64,000 nucleotides of DNA from the NCBI GenBank assembly GCA_963575745.1, contig CAUYUJ010016149.1, positions 592,424-656,423 of the forward strand, read 5' to 3'. The stretch is from Prorocentrum cordatum. Its lineage: Eukaryota; Sar; Dinophyceae; Prorocentrales; Prorocentraceae. The first letter of the stretch is position 1, and every line of letters begins with the position of its first letter. Made by a program: the position numbers and the translations under genes. Below the pieces are notes generated by a model. The model did not search any database and had not been told where the DNA came from. It saw nothing but the letters and a program-made list of their open reading frames with translations. This document shows, in pieces, positions 54,311 to 64,000 of this stretch.

Positions 54311-55720
54311 CTTGCGCAGGGCCATATTTCATTCACATGTCTTATGGTGCCGCCGCATCAAGAACGCCAGAAGCCATCAAACGCAGCAGGCGGCCCAATC
54401 TCAATGCCGCGCCGAACGCGGCAACGGAGCTCCCAACACCGAGACCAAGCGCCATCGCCAGGGCCCTGCCTTCGCAGCCAAGACGGCCAAATTGGCCAGG
54501 ATCACTGCAAACGCCCGCTCAGTCAGCATCCTCGCCATAGCCTTGAACCTCGAAATGACCGCTCCACTCCAGAAGAAACTCGCCGAGACTCCGAAGACCT
54601 TCATCGCGATTATGAAGCTGTTCAAATCCGACCAGAAGGAAGCCAAAGCTATGCTCAAGAAGTGGATCGGCAACAACAAGACTCAGGAGGCTAGCCCTCC
54701 ACCCAAGAAAAAAGCAAAAGAAGCCTTCCCCCCCTGCACCAGCCCCAGAACAGCGCGGCGACAAGGTGTACGAAGAAGGACTCGAACTACGCGATGTATG
54801 GGCCACTCCTCTCCTCACGACAATCCCAAACTCCGACGCATCGGGCATCTTCCTAGCTCAATGCGACAACGAGGTCCTGGAGATCCTGGAGAACGTAGAG
54901 GACTTACAAGACGCGCGCGCGCCGAACTTCGCCATGTTGGCCACTACGACACCTTCTCAGGCCCTCAAGGCCGCGATCCTCGCATACGAACTTCAGCCGG
55001 CTACCGCGGCGATTCCTGTCTTCTAGAACGGCAGGAAACGCGGCCAAGATTACAGGATCCCAACGATACGGAACGGATTTCTCCTCGCTCTAGGAGGCGC
55101 CTCTGACCCAGACGGGACCACACGAGAGACGTTCACGCGAAAAGAGGAAGTACGGAAAGCCCCGAAGTGGGCTCTGACATACATCAACTCCATCGTGGTG
55201 ATCTCCGAACCCTACAACCCCTCGCTCTTCTAGGCCCTTCTGAACGTCCAGAAGGAAGGCGAGGGCGCCCACGAATCCCCACGAAAAGATCAAGGCCAAT
55301 CCCGACCTCCAAGCCTCAGAGAAAGAGCAGCTCTGGAACCAGGTGCGCAAGATCAAGACGGAAGTCAAATCTGCTGTACAGGCGCGCATAACTACGCTCT
55401 TCAACGGCCGGGCCCCAAGCAAGCAGCCGACGCGCGAGGGCCTCGACGTGACGGTGAACAGCGTCCAACTCACAGAGGGCGAGGCTGCGAACCAACGATC
55501 TCTTCGGTGCGACATCGCACTCCGCAACGAGACCCTCGGACTTCTACGAACGAACAGGGGAAAGGAGGGCATCTTCACCGACGCGCCGGCCTACGACGAC
55601 AGCGTCAAGAAACGGGACAGAATCAGAAGTATCCTTTGGCAGCGCGAGCATCAGGCTGGTCAGTGCCAGAAGCATGGGCGGAACTTGAGAAGCTCAATGG
55701 CAACGCTTTCGGACTGCGAT
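54252..55720 (+). pseudogene. ORF1 (gag-like) of the non-LTR element, frameshifted
   Basis: Frame 3 carries SQCRAERGNGAP, a long Ala/Lys-rich helical region (KLARITANARSVSILAIALN, FIAIMKLFKSDQKEAKAMLK) and KKKAKEAFPPC, to about 54735. Frame 1 continues with DKVYEEGLELRDVWATPLLT and AILAYELQPATAAIPVF, TAG at 55024, then NGRKRGQDYRIPTIRNGFLL and TAG 55234. Frame 2 takes over (KANPDLQASEKEQLWNQVRK to about 55630). Basic, coiled-coil-prone content upstream of the endonuclease fits an RNA-binding ORF1. At least two frame changes and two stops show decay. Confidence 0.55.
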
Positions 55721-57879
55721 TGAATCGAGACGGCTTATCTTTCCAGTTGCGCATCGCCAAGGGCGCCAAGGAAGAATGGTGGCAAACCCTTCGCGCCCGA
55801 CAGCCCCCCGGAACAGAACGGTGGACCATGGGCAAGGTACCGGCGCACATTCCGAACGCTTCCATCATCCAGCTCCTCAAGGACACGATCGACTGGCGAG
55901 TGGAAGGACCTACTTCAACCCGACGGGGCCGCTTCAAGAAAGTCACAGTACGAGCACACGAAGCCCCCAATGTCGATGTCATCGATATCCACGGCACCGA
56001 GATCACCATCGCGAAGGAACCCGATACTGATACGGACAGCCAGGACATCAGCATGGACAAGATCGAAATAGACAAACAGCAATTCATGGGCACTTTCACT
56101 GAGGAGAAAGCAGCCAAGAAGATCCTTGCCAATTCGGACACGATGCCGAACCACATGCGTGAATATGCTTGGAGAGTATTGGAGCAGACAGGCGGAAGCT
56201 TCTACAAGCCGTTGCGCCGTGCACCTGCGCCACTACTTGTGCCATCGCAACCCCCTCGACTGCTTCGCCAACCCCATGGGGGCCAGCCGACGGTGCCTCC
56301 ACAGCTCGTGGACCAGCTGACCCAGGCTCTCGAGCAGATGAACGCCACGATGCAGCGACGTCAAGGAATGATGTTGACTATGGGGAAAGGCGGAGGACCA
56401 CGACCCGCTGGACAACCATATCCGACTGAAGAAGTACCACGACGGGCGGCTGGCTCAGCAGCGACACCACTCCCGGATCCACTCCTGGAGCGGTCGAGGC
56501 AGGAGCCCCCACTCACTGACAAACTATCGATTGGCTGCTCCCAGTTCTTCTCGGCATTCTACTTTTCTAAGCCATATCTGCTCGCTCTCCAACAGACCCG
56601 ACTTACCGACCTGGCCAGCCAGAAAGCGACTCGGTTTTCAGATTCGAAGGGTTTTCAATCGATCTTTGGCAAGCCGATGCCGATGCAGAAAACGAAACCG
56701 AAGTCATGCCCGACCCCCGACGGTGCCAGCCGACACGGAGGCGTAGCAGTACTATCAAGTTCTGCAACGGCCCCTGGGATACAGCCCTGCTCAGCAGCAT
56801 CACTTCCAGCACGCCAACTATACGAACAATCTCGATACGTCCGAGCGGCACTCCCAGTATCTCGGGGGGACATGGCCTACTTCCTACATGTTGCGTGTCT
56901 CTACAACTGCCAGGGACACCTCCGAAACGAAAGATACTTGGATAAGGCCTTTGAGGGCTGTGTAGCTGTGGGAGATCAGCCAGTATTGCTCTGCGCCGAC
57001 ACTAACCTAGCGTCTACCTCAGTCGTGATTCAAGACACTGTGGCAACAGGAAGATGTATCGACCTCGGCCGCCGCTTTGCTACAGAAGATGGAATGGAAC
57101 CAACCTACTGTGGTCAGACTGGATGGGACAAAGTCACTTGGGGAAGGTACGTCTCGCGCCCAGATTACATCTTTGCCAATCCTGCAGCAGCAGCTCTGGT
57201 TACTTCCCACGCAGTAACACGTGATTCGACCATCCCTGGTCACCTGCCCCTCAAGATCAACTTGAACTTGACGGCGCTGCAGGACACGCGATGGTCAACG
57301 ACAGTACCCAAACTCTTCATGCCAGAACGAGCACCACCAGCAGGCGACGAAGAAACCATACAAACCAAGGTTGACGAGTTACTCGCCACACGACAATCCG
57401 AACTCACCAACGCCATCACGAGCAAGAACGCCTCCGACATGCTGAAGGTTGCCACCAACCTGGCCGGGGACTATCTTGCATGGCGATGTGAACAACTACC
57501 TGCACACGAACAAGGAGAACGCGGACGTTGTCAGGATCTCCGACTAAAAGAGGAACCGATTGCTTTCTCAGCGGCGAGTCACACCACTCCTAACGATCCG
57601 ACAGCACAGCGGACCCAGACGGCTCTCAAGACCCAACGGCAGCCCCAGGAGATCACGACGACCTTTCACGTCCATCAAAGACCGCCAACACCTCTCCCAG
57701 TGACGACAGCCATGACGGTGAACACACTGTTGATTAAAATCAAGAAGAACTTCCAGACCCCCAAGCTCCACGATCCCGCGCTGGATCATCCGACTCCGAC
57801 GCCAGAGACAGCGAAAACCCCCCACGACAAGTTCACCGCCACGATCGACACGTGGAACAAGTCGACCTTGGAAGCATGA
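55507..57879 (+). pseudogene. ORF2 part 1: gag-like tail and APE-type endonuclease
   Basis: Frame 1, no ATG start; protein-like from about 55640 (WAELEKLNGNAFGLRLNRDG, WWQTLRARQPPGTERW). The region near 55900-56120 is acidic. From 56560 an exonuclease-endonuclease-phosphatase fold is recognisable: LLALQQTRL (about 56578; Gln where the catalytic Glu of LQET lies), GGVAVLSSS, VACLYNCQGH, LLCADTNLAS (the GDFN-type strand, about 56989), SRPDYIFANPAA (57154) and TIPGHLPLKINL (57229; the SDH motif is PGH). The frame ends with a TGA at 57877, beyond which the same frame continues as LRTWRARLCGAVTAQATAAD, so it is interrupted, not finished. Confidence 0.7.
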
Positions 57880-60800
57880 CTACGTACGTGGCGCGCACGA
57901 CTCTGCGGCGCCGTAACGGCACAAGCAACAGCAGCAGACACACGATGCCTCGCCAACCACATGCGTCCACCTCGCTCGACACCGATCACGGCCCTGAAGG
58001 TCGACATTCCCACGGAGACGACAGCCGAGCACAGAGGGCACCATTGCGCAGTCAGGCCAGGAGATGTACTCCAAGCCTTACGGGATACCTGGACACCGAT
58101 TTTCAATGACTCCCGACAGCTTTCATGGTCCGACTTTCAAAGAGATTACCAGGACTACCTAAAAGTGCCCCCCCTGTGTTTTCCGCTCTCTGGATTGCGA
58201 CCAGTACCGCAAGGCGCTCCACCACCTACCCAAGCATCGAGCAGTAGCAGCGCGCGGCTTCCGAGTACCAGAACTTCAAGGCCTGCCACCAGCACTGACA
58301 CGATATTTCGCCATGGTCTTTGAATACATCGAGGCAGGTTCGCCGTGGCCCGACATTCTCGTAGAAGTCTTCGCTTCGGCGCTCATGAAAGACTCTACAC
58401 CAGAAGCGGGCGACCCAGCAGCACCCGACATGCTCTTGCCACACGGCACGCGCACCCGCATCATTAACAACTACAGCCCACTGGTTTCAGCCTGGGAAAC
58501 CGCACGCTGGCGGGACACAGCCATGTGGAGGGAGGCCATATTACCCGATTTGATGCACGGGGCCCGTGCAGATCACGAAGCCCCCGAAGTCACACTCAAC
58601 CACGGCCTCAACCACGAGCTTTGCACATTGGTTGAACGACGCAGCGCATCCCTCGGAATCGACTGGGACAAATTCTTCGACAATATAGGCAGGGAGATAG
58701 GATTGAACCTGATGACCGAGATGAGGAAATATCATGAAACAACTCCAGCCGCCCACCAGTTCTTCAATGCCGAGGAGAGACTTTTACAGCAATCCAAGTA
58801 CCGTTTCAAGCTTGGCAGACCAGCGGAACGACACTCAACGAGCAGATCTTCTGGCTTCTTCCAAGGCCCCAACTTCAGCATCCAAGCAGCACTCTGTCTG
58901 ATGTCGGTTTGGACAAGAACGACGGAGAGGACAACGCAAACAACGACCCAAGGCTTCATTGACGGTTCCTCTATCTTCACCTCGGGCGATCAACCAGAAG
59001 AAGTCGCAGAGGCACTACGCGCAACCTGGACTATAAGTAACACTTTTTCTTGACTCTCAGGTTGCGTCATAAATGCGACGAAGACAAAGGGGCTAGCCAA
59101 CACCAAAGACGGCCAGAACGCACTACACAAGGCCTTCAATGTCCTCAAATGCTCCAAAGCAGCACTACTGGTCGGGGGTATTCTTGGCAATGGGACGGTT
59201 GGAGCACAAGCAGAACGACAAGCTCTATCTCAGACACGCCGCGACAAGATGAAGCTGGTGATCTCACGTATCAACAGAGGTCCCAGATCTTTCGACTTTC
59301 GTGACCAGACATTAACTCTCTACGCCGCTCCTGTGGGCTACTACGGGGTTGAAGGTCACCTTCCAATCCCCGCGATCCTCCAGCGCCTCGCATCACGGCT
59401 CCACAGTGTACTCTACGCAGGGAGAACACTGTGGAAGACGCGAGCCACCACAATGACATTGGCAGCTCACGGTCATCTGATCGACCCCTGGCAGGCAACT
59501 CGGTACCGCGCTGTGATTGTACTACGACGACTCCTTCAAAAGCGAGACTCTCTGCAGAAGCTATTCACTCGTACGCTCTCAGCGGCTCTCAACAATCCTG
59601 AACGAGCAGAACAAGCACACGGGCCAGTGACAGTATATCTTCAGATATGCAGGGACCTGGGATGGACCCCTTCGGACGACCTGAGCATCCGACGCCCGCG
59701 AGGAGGTGCGCTCCACTTGGTCAAAGGCGACAATCTGCTGTTCTGCCACCTCCTGCGACAAGACATCCGACGGAAAGTTTGGAAGCACCGACTACATACA
59801 GCCAAGACGGCCACCGAACCATCACATCTCCGACCAGAGCACGAAGGCACCCCCAACATGGGCATCGACTACGAAGCCGCAGTTGAAGGTCATCGCCGAC
59901 GGAGAAAGAGAACCACGAGCTTCAACGACACACCAGGCCACCCAGAGCTCACCTGCAAGTGCGCATGGTCCCACGGACGTCGGGCGGCTTGCAGACTACT
60001 CTGGGCTGGAGGGCTACTCACAGGCGTCATTATGAAGAAAGCAGGCTACCAAGAAAGTGACCTCTGCCCATTCTGCCTCGCGAAAGCGGAGACGCTATTC
60101 CACATATTCTTGGAATGCAGCCACTGGGATCATTTACGCCGTATCCTCTGGGACGACGTCTCAGAATCTGAGGTGGTCACTCTACCCAACGCCACCAGTT
60201 TCGCCGGCATCATTTTAGATGATCCCGACTTAGACGACCGATTTGCATCATTGACTACCCAGCTTGAGGACACCGAACCTCCACCACCAGCAGAGGACTC
60301 CGACGACCAGATGTCTGAAGACTCGGACGGGTACCCGAAAGTAGCAGGGGGCGGTGCTGCGCTCCACGGGCAAGCTGATTACAGACTTCGAAGAGCGGGA
60401 GCTGGTTTATATTCTTGTGCAAATCGCAGCTACAACGTTTCATGGCCACTAGGGGGCCCTGTACAAAACGCCCAGAGGGCGGAAATCAGGGCTGCACTAT
60501 GGTGGACAGCATGGTCATGGAGTCGTCAGGTATACCTTGTAGATAATTCCTATGTACAAAAGGACCTGCAATCAATCATGCAAGGACGACCTCATAAGTT
60601 TCGTTATCATGCTGATCTTTGGCGAAGAACTCGATTCGCGATCGAGACAAAAGGCAGTGGGAACTTCAAGACCAAGAAAGTGAAATCACACCAGACTGCT
60701 GAACAACGACAGGGAGAGACCGGTCAGGCCGCTTCCGACAGACTACACAACGAGGCAGCGGACACACTTGCAGTGGAGGGAGCTCGAGCTCATGCTTTAC

Positions 60801-60943
60801 CTTTCGCCTGGGTGGAGAAGTCACAGCACAGAATTAAACTCGGCAGGCGAGTCCAAAGCTACCTCCTGAACATCATGCAAGCTCGTGCCACGGAGAGCGT
60901 GTCCCGCTGGGGCCGCAAACATCGTGGAGCAGCAATACAATAA
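57880..60943 (+). pseudogene. ORF2 part 2: RT, CCHC-like finger and RNase H
   Basis: Frame 1 (VLQALRDTWTPIFNDSRQLS) passes to frame 2 near 58160, then frame 2 runs to TAA 60941 except for TGA 59051. RT: AARGFRVPELQGLPPAL (58245), LGIDWDKFFDNIGREIG (motif A, Asp at 58661), SIQAALCLMSVW (motif B region), GFIDGSSIF (motif C, 58952; second Asp is Gly), GCVINATKTK (motif D/E region). Finger: LCPFCLAKAETLFHIFLECS (60063). RNase H: AQRAEIRAALWW (60470), VYLVDNSYV (60532) and HNEAADTLAV (60745); the first Asp strand is degenerate. The catalytic FIDG and endonuclease Gln imply inactivity despite few breaks. Confidence 0.75.
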
Positions 60944-60964
60944 TTTCTTAATCAATCAGAAGCC

Positions 60965-62967
60965 ATGATCGACCATCCTGAGATTGCTCCCGACTATCTG
61001 TACGAGGAGGAGGAAGACGTCTTCGGTCTGGGAGGCAGCATGAATGGAGAAGATCAGGATCAGTTGCCACCACTACCACATCAACATGGGGACTTCGCTT
61101 TCCTTGCCAGTCCACCAACAAGCAGAAGACTCCGTACCAAGACGACGCCGACGACGACTTCACCACAGGTCAGTTCGACGCCTGGGTCAACACGGTCTAC
61201 AGGGTCAACGGCTACGCCAATTATACGGGCCCTCAGAACTGACAACGATTCTGAGGACCCGTGCGAAGGGCGCGTTAACGTCCTAGCCCCACCTCGCAAA
61301 GGCGAGGGGAAGCAGCACCAAGCTGCCGCATGTCCTGCCGCATGTCCTGCCGCATGTCCCGCTGTCAGTCCTCCTGCCATCCCACCAGCCACCGCCACCA
61401 AGGAGAAGGGTTCCCCCAATACTGGTGGGAACCACGCTCGGCAACAGACAGCCAGCCACCACTCGCCAACGCGAGCCTCGAGGGCATCAATTTCACGAAG
61501 TGCGAATGGATCTGGAATGTATCGCAGATAGAACCTCTCTTCTGGTATTGGCCAACTACCTGGATAGATGCGAACCCAACCTACACGGCAGAGACGGAGA
61601 AGTTTGAGACCTTAGCCAACTCGCAGACAGCAAACATTCTTATCTTACTGGATTTTGTGGCCGCCACGGGTGAGTTTGTCGCTAGACGTGGGGGCGACGG
61701 TCGTCTGGTCTCGGTAGGTACCCAAGCCAAGATGTTCTCAGCTGCCACAAACAACTTGTGCACCAAGGTGGGAAAGAAGGCCAGCGCGACGTCATGCCAC
61801 AAAGCCACGAAGCAGTCACATACTGGCTCTCCAGCTATTAAAGAATGCAGACAACTCATGGCTCTAGGATTATCCAAGAGCACAGGTATTCAAGGAAGGC
61901 TACGGACACGACGCCCCGATGCGGTGAATTCACTATTGTTCAACTGGGCCAGCTTGTTCGCAACAGAACCCGATGCGAAGTCATGGTCTAACGTATTATT
62001 TCCAAAGACTTTTCGTCCCCGACCATCGTGGACAGGTAACTTGAGTTGCGACCACGGATCACCTCCTCCGAAGCTACTGCACAGATTACGGGGCAAACAA
62101 CCACGACCAGCTTCACCACCGCAACGAGCTGCATCACAGACAGCCTCGACTCCACTAACTACCACGCCGACCTCGAGTCGACTACGAAGCACGAGTTCTC
62201 CAGCGACCTCTTCTTCCACTCCCTCGGGCTCAGGTTTACACGTGCCACGCGAATCTCCGAGACACAAGTTAAATCGCAATACTTTACGGAAGTTCACGAC
62301 ATTTACGGACGCAGAGACAGCCATGTTATCATCAATCTCCAACCGATTCTTGGGGAAGAGAGAGGAACAACGACTGTTCCATAACAGAGCTGCCTTGCAG
62401 GACCCCACACTTCACTACTTTGACACGCAGTTCAAGAACTACGAGACCAAGACTCTCAGGTGCGAGAAATGCTAGGAAGTGGTGGACCTATCAACTCGCT
62501 TGGGTATATGTTGGACTCAGAAAGCCAGAACTAGATGCCCTGGCCGACCCCTTTCAGTCCCCTGGAAAGGAAAGTTGGCAGAGTATAATATCGAGCGCGG
62601 ACGACTGATCGGATTGTATAACAGACACATCACCCACCACAACAAAGCTGCGATAGCCGACCACGACCTGCACTTCTTCGCCGAGGCAGATCCTGATCGA
62701 CCCAAGCTCCTAAAATGCCTCCGAGCCGGTTGCTATCTGAATTTGGAGCCGACAGACCAAGAGACATTCGATACGACGGCAGCCACAACATGCAGCGGTA
62801 CGGGAATCCCAACAGCAACTCCACCGACAGCAACAGCGATATCCTCATCCTCTTCCCTCTTCGTCGAGCTGTGCTATGCCGGTCCCCTCTTTGAGATCAA
62901 CAGCTTCATCGTGAGGGCGGTGAAGCGTTCAGTGATGGCACTCCAGAGTACGGGTACCAGCACATGA
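60965..62967 (+). pseudogene. Downstream ORF of the non-LTR element, unknown
   Basis: ATG 60965, 22 bases after ORF2 ends. N-terminus is acidic (DYLYEEEEDVFGLGG). Protein-like text moves to frame 1 near 61120 (TPYQDDADDDFTTGQFDAW, VNTVYRVNGYANYTGPQN), a TGCCGCATGTCC 12-mer is repeated three times near 61325, then frame 1 from about 61400 carries ASLEGINFTKCEWIWNVSQI, FWYWPTTWIDANP, ILILLDFVAATGEFVARRGG and a Ser/Thr/Pro-rich middle. A TAG at 62473 interrupts it; frame 1 continues EVVDLSTRLG ... LKCLRAGCYLNLEPTDQE to TGA 62965. No family recognised. It could be a third ORF of the element or a host gene captured beside it. Confidence 0.45.
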
Positions 62968-62980
62968 ACACGACCCCCCC

Positions 62981-63405
62981 CATCAAGACCGAGAATTTCC
63001 TGCTGGTGGACGAGGACGGTTGGCCACAGGCCAGAGCGGCCACCGGCCTTCGCTCCTCCGGGGCCACGTTCGGGGGGGGGACGCCTCGCCCCTCGATCGT
63101 CGAGAGAGAGAGTGATCCACCGCCGCTTTACTGTTGAAAATTCCCCCCCCTCTTCCTCCGGAACCCGGGCCCCCCCCCCCTCCCCGTAAAACCCCTCCCC
63201 CTGCTGGACCCTCCCCCCCCCTCCTTCCCCCCGGCAAGACCCCCCCCCCCTCCCCTAACCCCTAACCCCCCCCCCCCCCAAACGGAAAACCAAGGGGGGG
63301 TCACTACCCGTTCGAACCCTCCCCCCCCCCAGGAAACCAGAGAGGGGTCACTACCGGCTCGAACCCCCCCCCCTCCAGAAAACCGGGGGGGGCCACTACC
63401 GGTTC
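62981..63405. repeat. Long direct repeat, right copy (partner 52180-52716)
   Basis: Starts exactly at CATCAAGACC of the kinase exon (IKTENFLL then VDEDGW readable) and ends at CACTACCGGTTC. Very similar to the left copy except for one 117-bp unit and changes in C-run lengths. Confidence 0.92.
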
Positions 63406-63469
63406 GAACCCCCTCCCCCTTCCCCTCCAAAATGTGGGGGGGGGGGGGGCACTACCGATTCGACCCCCC

Positions 63470-63800
63470 CCTGCAAGACGTATCTAAACATAGCAGATGC
63501 GTTTAGATGCGATCGCGCCCTGGCGCAGGCGAGAAGCCGCTCGCATTTATTTTTCTGCAGCGACGACAATATAGACACTATTTTAGATGCGCGCCCTCTT
63601 ACGCGGGAGCGCCGCCGTATCTAAACGTATCTATGTCCAAGCATATCTAAGAGTTTGAGACGTGTCACATCCCAAACTTTTGGACGTATCTATTTTCAAG
63701 CATGTCATTTCAATCATTCCAAGTATACATGTGTTAGAACACATATATGCTCGTATCTATTGTTCAAAGAATGACAGTGCCGCGCCGTATCTATTCGTAT
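63470..63800. repeat. Cluster of CGTATCTA octamers
   Basis: CGTATCTA occurs at about 63479, 63618, 63627, 63683, 63752, 63787 and 63796, with variants GCATATCTA and GCGTTTAGATGCG nearby. Most are followed by AAC or TT. Sequence between the copies is unrelated, so this is not a simple tandem repeat. No gene. Confidence 0.75.
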
Positions 63801-64000
63801 CTAATTTGTGTCAGAACGAATGCAGTTGGCTGTGCTCCCAGCACGAACAAGATCCATGATAATGGTCGAAGCAATGAACAACAGGACGAGGATAGTGGGA
63901 TGCCGTAGCGATGAGGAGTGAGGGGACGAGCGACGACGACAAAAACGACGAGAAGTAGGATGGATAACAACGACGAAACGACACGTAGGAAAGAAATGGG

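Larger units (their letters stand above)
53105..62970 (+). mobile_element. Non-LTR retrotransposon with endonuclease, RT and RNase H
   Basis: Ordered parts: 5' tandem monomers (53105-54310), gag-like ORF1 (54252-55720), ORF2 with endonuclease, reverse transcriptase, CCHC-like finger and RNase H (about 55600-60943), then a downstream ORF (60965-62967). Composition is lower in GC than flanking DNA and A-rich on the + strand. No poly(A) tail or short target duplication is visible, so the limits are approximate: left of the first monomer and at the start of the right direct repeat. Both the left and right flanks carry the long kinase/C-rich direct repeat. Confidence 0.8.

Noticed and set aside
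52180-63405. Interpretation of the flanking direct repeats as LTRs
   Set aside because: The interior has an APE endonuclease, non-LTR RT and no integrase or protease, and the repeats begin within a kinase exon and contain C-rich tandem units.
52490-63420. tRNA genes suggested by GGTTCGAACCC T-arm-like words
   Set aside because: No acceptor or anticodon stem and no A-box around any copy.

Overview
The window reads as repeat-dominated nuclear DNA of a dinoflagellate (a Prorocentrum-like, GC-rich genome would fit; the species is not provable from the sequence). The pointers are a plant-type CCCTAAA telomere block inside the sequence (33900-33940), a match of 18 in 22 to the dinoflagellate spliced leader just upstream of an intronless reading frame (12400-12421), tandem duplication of kilobase segments, minisatellites everywhere, and retroelement families whose proteins I associate with dinoflagellates. 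There is no bacterial-style gene organisation, no rRNA or tRNA gene that I can support, and all convincing coding signal is on the + strand.

Layout. 1-4.1 kb: a weak hypothetical frame, a diverged repeat pair and a 138-bp tandem array. 4.46-9.88 kb (remnants to 10.4 kb): a large satellite of about 129-bp period made of TGAACTA-like submotifs, interrupted at 6.55-7.4 kb. 9.9-12.4 kb: no gene. 12.4-15 kb: a retroposed-looking, frameshifted gene with a Cys/His-rich N-terminus. 14.19-21.2 kb: a direct tandem duplication of about 3.5 kb carrying the 3' part of that gene and a decayed cytosine-methyltransferase-like gene. 21-23.58 kb: shared (GAC)n modules and a 90-bp tandem array. 23.58-30.37 kb: the best-defined object, a tyrosine-recombinase retrotransposon bounded by split direct repeats (A1 ... 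B1-A2-B2) with a small membrane-protein frame, gag-like frame, reverse transcriptase/RNase H, tyrosine recombinase and a methyltransferase of the same family as the one at 16-20 kb. 30.4-42 kb: AT-richer DNA, dispersed 90-bp repeats, a possible kinase exon, telomeric block and many microsatellites. 42.2-43.25 kb: RNase H plus CxxC tail of a non-LTR element, caught between (GGA)n and (TCC)n arrays. 43.5-52 kb: mostly minisatellites (115-bp, 73-bp, GGCTGA arrays). 52.2-63.4 kb: a protein-kinase HRD exon fragment and C-rich flank occur twice as direct repeats around a non-LTR retrotransposon (5' tandem monomers, gag-like ORF1, endonuclease-RT-zinc-RNase H ORF2, and a further downstream ORF).

The genes do not form a pathway. 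The window is a record of retroelement insertion, mRNA retroposition and tandem duplication, possibly inside giant introns of a kinase gene. Most coding units carry frameshifts, single stop codons or lost catalytic residues, so they are annotated as decayed unless stated.
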